Assembly (NCBI GenBank): GCA_030431255.1
Contig: JAUIJL010000014.1
Coordinates: 1-64,000 of the forward strand
DNA length: 64,000 nucleotides
Source of the DNA: Thermoanaerobaculia bacterium
GTDB taxonomy: Bacteria; Acidobacteriota; Thermoanaerobaculia; Multivoradales; J023
Direction: 5' to 3'
The notes under the pieces are model-generated. The model had not been told where the DNA came from. It saw only the letters and a list, made by a program, of their open reading frames with translations, and did no database searches. Position 1 is the first letter of the stretch. Each line of letters opens with the position of its first letter. Of the stretch, positions 60,533 to 64,000 are shown one piece after another. The translations under genes were made by a program, and so were the position numbers.

Positions 60533-60748
60533 GTGAAAAATAGATCTTTCGTGAAGCTGCTTGGCAAGGCTGCACTATGTGTTGTGGTGGGAATGCTTTT
60601 GGCAGCACCAACGATGGGAGCTGGTCCTTTCATCGAATACCAAGAAGTGCCCCACTACGTGAGCGGCGAGGGGTGGTGTCTTAAGAGGGTTTGGTACTAC
60701 GACACCCCGGAGGGTCAAGAGGTTTTCAATTCACAAATCATATGCTGA
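60533..60748 (+). CDS. Small exported Cys-containing protein
   Basis: 71 residues from a GTG preceded by AGGAG. A signal peptide ('LLGKAALCVVVGMLLAAPTMGAG') leaves a mature peptide of about 40 residues with two Cys ('EGWCLKRVWYYDTPEG', terminal 'QIIC') that could form a disulfide. The 'YYDTPEG' segment recalls small secreted proteins of the DUF6289 kind, but the match is only impressionistic. It has its own sigma-70-like promoter and overlaps the next gene by 7 nt. Confidence 0.65.
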   Translation: MKNRSFVKLLGKAALCVVVGMLLAAPTMGAGPFIEYQEVPHYVSGEGWCLKRVWYYDTPEGQEVFNSQIIC

Positions 60749-61380
60749 CAATATTTGCGGTTGTCGTTGGGCTCGCTGGCTTGAGCCCCCCTGAAGTGAT
60801 CCGTATGGATTTCGCAGAGGTTCGAAACCATATAGATAGTGGCTCCTGGAGAAAGGCAAGGAACCAGCTTAACGACAGTATGCTTAGCGTCATCAAGGAG
60901 GGCGGTAGCCTGGATGGTGGAGATCTCGTCCAAGCTATTCGGTTGCGAGCGGTCATCGAAGCCGGCGCCGGACAGGAAAAGGACGCGGCTTTTTGGTGGC
61001 ATATCGGTCTGAACCTACACGCCGACAAAGCAGAGTCCGTTCTGACACTTCTTTCGGAGGAGAAAGCGGCCACACTTCGAGCCATTCGAGTCAGACCTCA
61101 TCTACCTCCCGTGCCCCGGGGGCACCCGAAAGGTAGGGGGCCGGGGCGTCGTGGCTCGTCGCTCTACACGACTGCGGGCAGTCGATTTCACGGGGAAGTG
61201 AAATTCGAAGGGTTGATCGATGGAGCCCGGGTTAAAGAACCACTTCTGGTGGAAGCTACGGTTCCCACGGCTGGCGTCTATGCAGCTCTTGAGGAGCTCG
61301 TCGCAGTACGAATGTCCGCCAGATCTCGCTCTGGACCCGGGCCCTCGCGACACTTCATTTTTAAGTTCAGTGGCCGTTGA
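60742..61380 (+). CDS. Exported protein with helical-repeat and TonB-C-like parts
   Basis: Start at ATG 60742 (MLTIFAVVVGLAG), 7 nt inside the end of the preceding gene; 212 residues. A short leader precedes a helical segment ('LRAVIEAGAGQEKDAAFWWHIGLNLHADKAESVL') of a kind often seen ahead of TonB C-terminal domains. A Pro/Gly/Arg linker follows, then 'HGEVKFEGLIDGARVKEPLLVEATVPTAGVYAALEELVAVR', which resembles a degenerate TonB C-terminal domain. There is no ExbB/ExbD partner nearby. The function is unknown, perhaps with the small exported protein. Confidence 0.6.
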   Translation: MLTIFAVVVGLAGLSPPEVIRMDFAEVRNHIDSGSWRKARNQLNDSMLSVIKEGGSLDGGDLVQAIRLRAVIEAGAGQEKDAAFWWHIGLNLHADKAESVLTLLSEEKAATLRAIRVRPHLPPVPRGHPKGRGPGRRGSSLYTTAGSRFHGEVKFEGLIDGARVKEPLLVEATVPTAGVYAALEELVAVRMSARSRSGPGPSRHFIFKFSGR

Positions 61381-61427
61381 CAGCGGCTATTTCCCTGGTT
61401 CTGACTCCTTTGATTTCAGCGACTAGC
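61381..61427 (+). repeat. 3' repeat element, copy 1
   Basis: CAGCGGCTATTT followed by CTGACTCCTTTGATTTCAGCGA begins right after a stop codon. The copy at 62130 has the same layout. Confidence 0.6.
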
Positions 61428-61586
61428 AAGCATTGGGTGAGCTGCTAGGTAGTTCGAGTGCCAGGGAGTCCGTAACCTCGCCGACGATTCTTTGACTCAG
61501 CTCAAGCCGTTTGCTAGCTTGCCTAGGAGTAGTGCAAGTCAGCGTTCTGCGCAGTAGTTTTGGTCAGGTTAAGACGGAGGTGAGGC

Positions 61587-62126
61587 GTGTCCAACTTTCT
61601 GAGATCACTCGCAATGACTGGTCTGGTTTTGTTTGGCGGAACAGCCGTGTCCGCCCAAGACTTAGGAGAGATCGAAACCTTTAAGAGCAAGAAAGGTTCT
61701 GTGATCTGGTTGAAGGGAGAAGCCGGTCCAGCAGGCGCGCTGACCCTATCGATCATTCCCGGCGCGTTGGCCACCCAGGCGCTCAGAATCTATTCGGAGC
61801 CGAGTCACACATTGCTTGCTTTGGTGCTCGATGGGGACTTCGTGAAGCTCGGAGATGGTGAAAAGTGGCGGGTGCAAAAAGTCGACGAGGAGCCCAGGGC
61901 AACGGCCATTACGAAGCTACCGGAAGCCGTTGCGCGTTTGACCGTTGAAGCGGCGCCCAAAGACGACACCAGGATAGCCGTCCATGTGCGGGCAGACTGG
62001 CCGAATGGCAAGGTAGAGGATCGCATCGTTGCAGACGCCCTGGTAGGCGATCTAAGCAAATTCGAGTTTTCTGTTTCACTCGGCGAAGAAAGAGCCAGAG
62101 CCTCAGCTTTACCTGCCGCTCCGTGA
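61587..62126 (+). CDS. Exported hypothetical protein
   Basis: 179 residues from a GTG with a GGAGG RBS. A signal peptide ('SLAMTGLVLFGGTAVSAQD') is followed by a beta-rich protein ('GSVIWLKGEAGPAGALTLSIIPGALATQALRIYSEPSHTLLALVLDGDFV'). No family is recognised and no catalytic motif is apparent. It is flanked on both sides by copies of the 3' repeat element, suggesting it could be a mobile or cassette-like unit. Confidence 0.65.
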   Translation: MSNFLRSLAMTGLVLFGGTAVSAQDLGEIETFKSKKGSVIWLKGEAGPAGALTLSIIPGALATQALRIYSEPSHTLLALVLDGDFVKLGDGEKWRVQKVDEEPRATAITKLPEAVARLTVEAAPKDDTRIAVHVRADWPNGKVEDRIVADALVGDLSKFEFSVSLGEERARASALPAAP

Positions 62127-62129
62127 CGA

Positions 62130-62177
62130 CTCAGCGGCTATTTTCTAAGCCTAACCCCTTTGTTTCCAGCGAATAGG
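62130..62177 (+). repeat. 3' repeat element, copy 2
   Basis: CAGCGGCTATTTT then CTAACCCCTTTGTTTCCAGCGA, right after the stop of the exported gene; counterpart of 61381. Confidence 0.6.
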
Positions 62178-62248
62178 TCCCGCTCGCGCAAAATTTTCCG
62201 ATTTTTGCATTTACGAACGAAAATGGGATTGCCCTTTCGGCCCTTTTG

Positions 62249-62277
62249 CCAATGCCGCCGACCCAGCGGCATTGGCG
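62249..62277. terminator. Stem-loop before the prophage-like genes
   Basis: GCCAATGCCGC / GCGGCATTGGC pairs perfectly over 11 bp with a 7-nt loop, followed by GTTT. It could terminate the upstream gene or be a regulatory site. Confidence 0.5.
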
Positions 62278-62383
62278 TTTGACGCCGATCCCGCCCAGAC
62301 CCCCATGGACGGCGGGTTTCCACCGCCTCCCGCCTTTCCACCCGTTCGACGCTTGACCCAACCCGTGGTGTTCTGTCGCCGTC

Positions 62384-63154
62384 ATGGCGACGAAGCGCAC
62401 ACCAAAACCCACCGACGGCCCGCCGTTCCCCTGCGAGCACTGCGGCCGCGAGTTCGACACGCGGACCTCCCGCGGTGCGCACTACCGGTGGTGTGAAAAG
62501 CGGCCGGGCTATCAACCGCCCGCCAAGCAAAAGCGGTCCTACACCCAAAGCCCCGCCACCCGACGCCAACGACGCACCGCCGCCCTCAAACACGGCGACC
62601 GCTCCGACCGCCCGTTCGCCGCCACCGCCTGCACCGACGGCGCCTGCAAACATCCGGACGGTCGCCCCTGTGAATTCCGCCAGAGTGTGGTCGAGCAAGG
62701 GGCCGACAACGCCGTGTGTTGGCCGGATGCCCTCGGCCTCAGCGCCGACCGTCCGACCCGTTTGGACGAGCTGCAAGCCACCTACGAAAAGGGGTTGGAT
62801 GATCCCATCGTGCTCGACGGCCTCAAGGCTCGATTCTTCGCCCTGCAAGCCGAAGCCTTTCTCGACGCCTCCGAGACCGCCCTAAGCGACGGCTTGGTCC
62901 AACGCTCCCAAGTCCTGCTTTTCGAAACCCCCGACGGCGAGCAAGTCATCGGCGAACGGCTCAGCCAACACCCCGGTGCGCGCCTCGCCTTCGGTCAGCT
63001 CGCCAAGAACCTCGGCGCCACCGCCGCCGACGAACGCACCACCCGCAAAGCCCACGGCGGAGCCCTCGGCAAACAAACCGAGGACGGCTTCGACCTCGCC
63101 GTCGACTCCCGCCGCAAGATCACTCAGCCCAAGAACACAGGGGGTTCCGAATGA
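62384..63154 (+). CDS. C2HC zinc-finger protein in terminase small-subunit position
   Basis: 256 residues. The N-terminus has a C17-x2-C20-x12-H33-x3-C37 zinc finger ('FPCEHCGREFDTRTSRGAHYRWC'), then a second Cys group ('CTDGACKHPDGRPCEF'), then a helical middle ('LDELQATYEKGLDDPIVLDGLKARFFALQAEAFLDASE') and a basic C-terminus. Its last codon overlaps the ATG of the terminase-like ATPase gene (ATGA). Small terminase subunits sit in exactly this place and bind DNA, so this is the likely role, inferred from position and not from family recognition. Confidence 0.6.
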   Translation: MATKRTPKPTDGPPFPCEHCGREFDTRTSRGAHYRWCEKRPGYQPPAKQKRSYTQSPATRRQRRTAALKHGDRSDRPFAATACTDGACKHPDGRPCEFRQSVVEQGADNAVCWPDALGLSADRPTRLDELQATYEKGLDDPIVLDGLKARFFALQAEAFLDASETALSDGLVQRSQVLLFETPDGEQVIGERLSQHPGARLAFGQLAKNLGATAADERTTRKAHGGALGKQTEDGFDLAVDSRRKITQPKNTGGSE

Positions 63155-64000
63155 ACCCCTGGGCCTTCGAAACCTGGTGGGGTGAGGTCGAGCGAATCAC
63201 TTGGAGCCTGTGGCCCTTCGGCATGGGCCGCGACGAGATCCGGCGACGGGAGCGCTGGTTCGCCTTCGTCGACGATCACGAGCTGGCGCGACGGTGGAAC
63301 GACCTGCCCCTGTGGATCTCCCAATCCGCCCACGTCCACGAACGCATGCCCCTGTGGATCCTCGACCACCTGGCGGCCGTCGATGTGCCTTTCGAGGATG
63401 CGGACCGCTACCTCGATTCCGAGCGCCTGCCCTTCGCTGATCCCATCGCCCTACAACTAGCCATCACCTTCGCCGACCCGGTCCGCTTCGCCGAGACCCA
63501 GTTTTTGATGCCCAACGAATACCGGCGCATGACCCGCTATTGGGCGTTTCAGAAGGCATGGATGCGCCTGCAACCGCAGCGGGTCGATCCCGACAGACCG
63601 GAGGACGTGAGCACCCTCAAAGTCATTCAATGCTCCGGTTTCGGCATCGGCAAAACCGTGCGCCTGTGCCATCGCGCCATCTACAAGCTCTTGGTCGAAC
63701 GGGTCGACGCCCTGCTCGGCGCACCCGAAGCCAGCCACGTCTTCACCATGTTCAACATCGTCAAACGCACGGTGGAGAAGAATCGATTCCTCGCCAAGCG
63801 CTGCCCGGAGATCCTCAAATCCGAGGCCGGCTTTCCCGTGGTCCGGACCTCCAAAGACCAAACCCTATATTTCCGCTGGGCCGACGCCGACGGCGACAGC
63901 TTCCGCTCGATCCACCTGGTGGGCGGATACGCCGCCGTCGACGAAGCGGCCAAGCTCAAGGGCGACCTCGACACCCAAACCGAGAACCTCGCCAACTTCG
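63151..64000 (+). CDS. Terminase-like packaging ATPase (partial, runs off window)
   Basis: Open for 283 codons to the window end; not in the ORF track because no stop is reached. After about 160 residues comes a Walker A-like SGFGIGKT (162-169), of the relaxed form common in large terminases. 'GGYAAVDEAAKL' with Asp-Glu at about 264-265 fits Walker B and the catalytic Glu. The N-terminal 'FADPVRFAETQFLMPNEYRRMTRYWAFQKAWMRLQP' resembles the region ahead of the ATPase in portal-docking terminases. The nuclease domain would lie beyond the window. It starts a probable prophage packaging module together with the zinc-finger gene. Confidence 0.7.
   Translation, partial: MNPWAFETWWGEVERITWSLWPFGMGRDEIRRRERWFAFVDDHELARRWNDLPLWISQSAHVHERMPLWILDHLAAVDVPFEDADRYLDSERLPFADPIALQLAITFADPVRFAETQFLMPNEYRRMTRYWAFQKAWMRLQPQRVDPDRPEDVSTLKVIQCSGFGIGKTVRLCHRAIYKLLVERVDALLGAPEASHVFTMFNIVKRTVEKNRFLAKRCPEILKSEAGFPVVRTSKDQTLYFRWADADGDSFRSIHLVGGYAAVDEAAKLKGDLDTQTENLANF

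Overview
The window reads like chromosomal DNA of a high-GC Gram-negative bacterium. Many products carry signal peptides. There are secreted beta-propeller proteins of the 'WPQFRGP' type, TPR and ToxR-type regulators, an HzsA-like c-type cytochrome, and a recurring '(F)xDGFESGDxSxWS' tail. Together these suggest Acidobacteriota (Thermoanaerobaculia-like), but this is inference at modest confidence; no rRNA or other phylogenetic marker is present except purA and one tRNA.

Layout. (1) 1-5305: the end of an S74/tail-fibre-like protein, a terminator, then an exporter-type ABC pair (giant FtsX-like permease plus LolD/MacB-like ATPase) and a 4HBT thioesterase. (2) 5461-20357: a one-direction (minus) block. 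It holds LuxE-like acyl-activating enzyme -> aldehyde dehydrogenase (start and stop overlap) -> Fe-alcohol dehydrogenase -> PQQ-like propeller -> HemN-like radical SAM -> PQQ-like propeller -> flavin halogenase-like enzyme -> GT4 glycosyltransferase. Two further PQQ-like propeller genes lie upstream, closed by their own strong terminator. This looks like an uncharacterised carboxylate-reducing, modifying and exporting pathway. (3) 20625-27169: two translationally coupled membrane PAS proteins without an output domain, then a soluble MshEN-domain protein coupled to a small membrane protein. (4) 27330-39477: large secreted or envelope proteins (MBL plus lamin-tail domains, sugar dehydrogenase, HEAT-repeat/TlpA fusion, two exported proteins), with a dinB remnant and REP-like palindromes between them. 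(5) 39557-49826: hipB with only a fragment of hipA, a Reg_prop hybrid-type sensor kinase, a ToxR-type TPR regulator, a DUF1579-like protein, an HzsA-like cytochrome and purA.

(6) 49887-about 61400: tRNA-Lys(TTT) followed by an accessory island whose composition becomes visibly AT-richer. It begins with two 19-residue, RBS-equipped, mutually homologous peptide ORFs (shared core GAQGxIVxTG) spaced exactly 180 bp apart. They converge on a TPR protein, and the module is bounded by 14-bp inverted repeats. The peptide ORFs are too short for the ORF track and are my best candidate for an undescribed system, possibly peptide-TPR receptor signalling. The island also carries a VirD4/TraG coupling ATPase, MobC-like and relaxase genes, a RadC-like protein, a secreted hydrolase-like protein with a partner, a 4-TM protein and a cluster of palindromes. 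No integrase is visible. (7) 61587-64000: an exported protein, then what looks like the packaging end of a prophage: a zinc-finger protein in the terminase small-subunit position and a terminase-like ATPase running off the window.

Functional calls come from motif recognition in the supplied translations. No alignment or database search was run, and most residue positions were counted by hand, so they are approximate.
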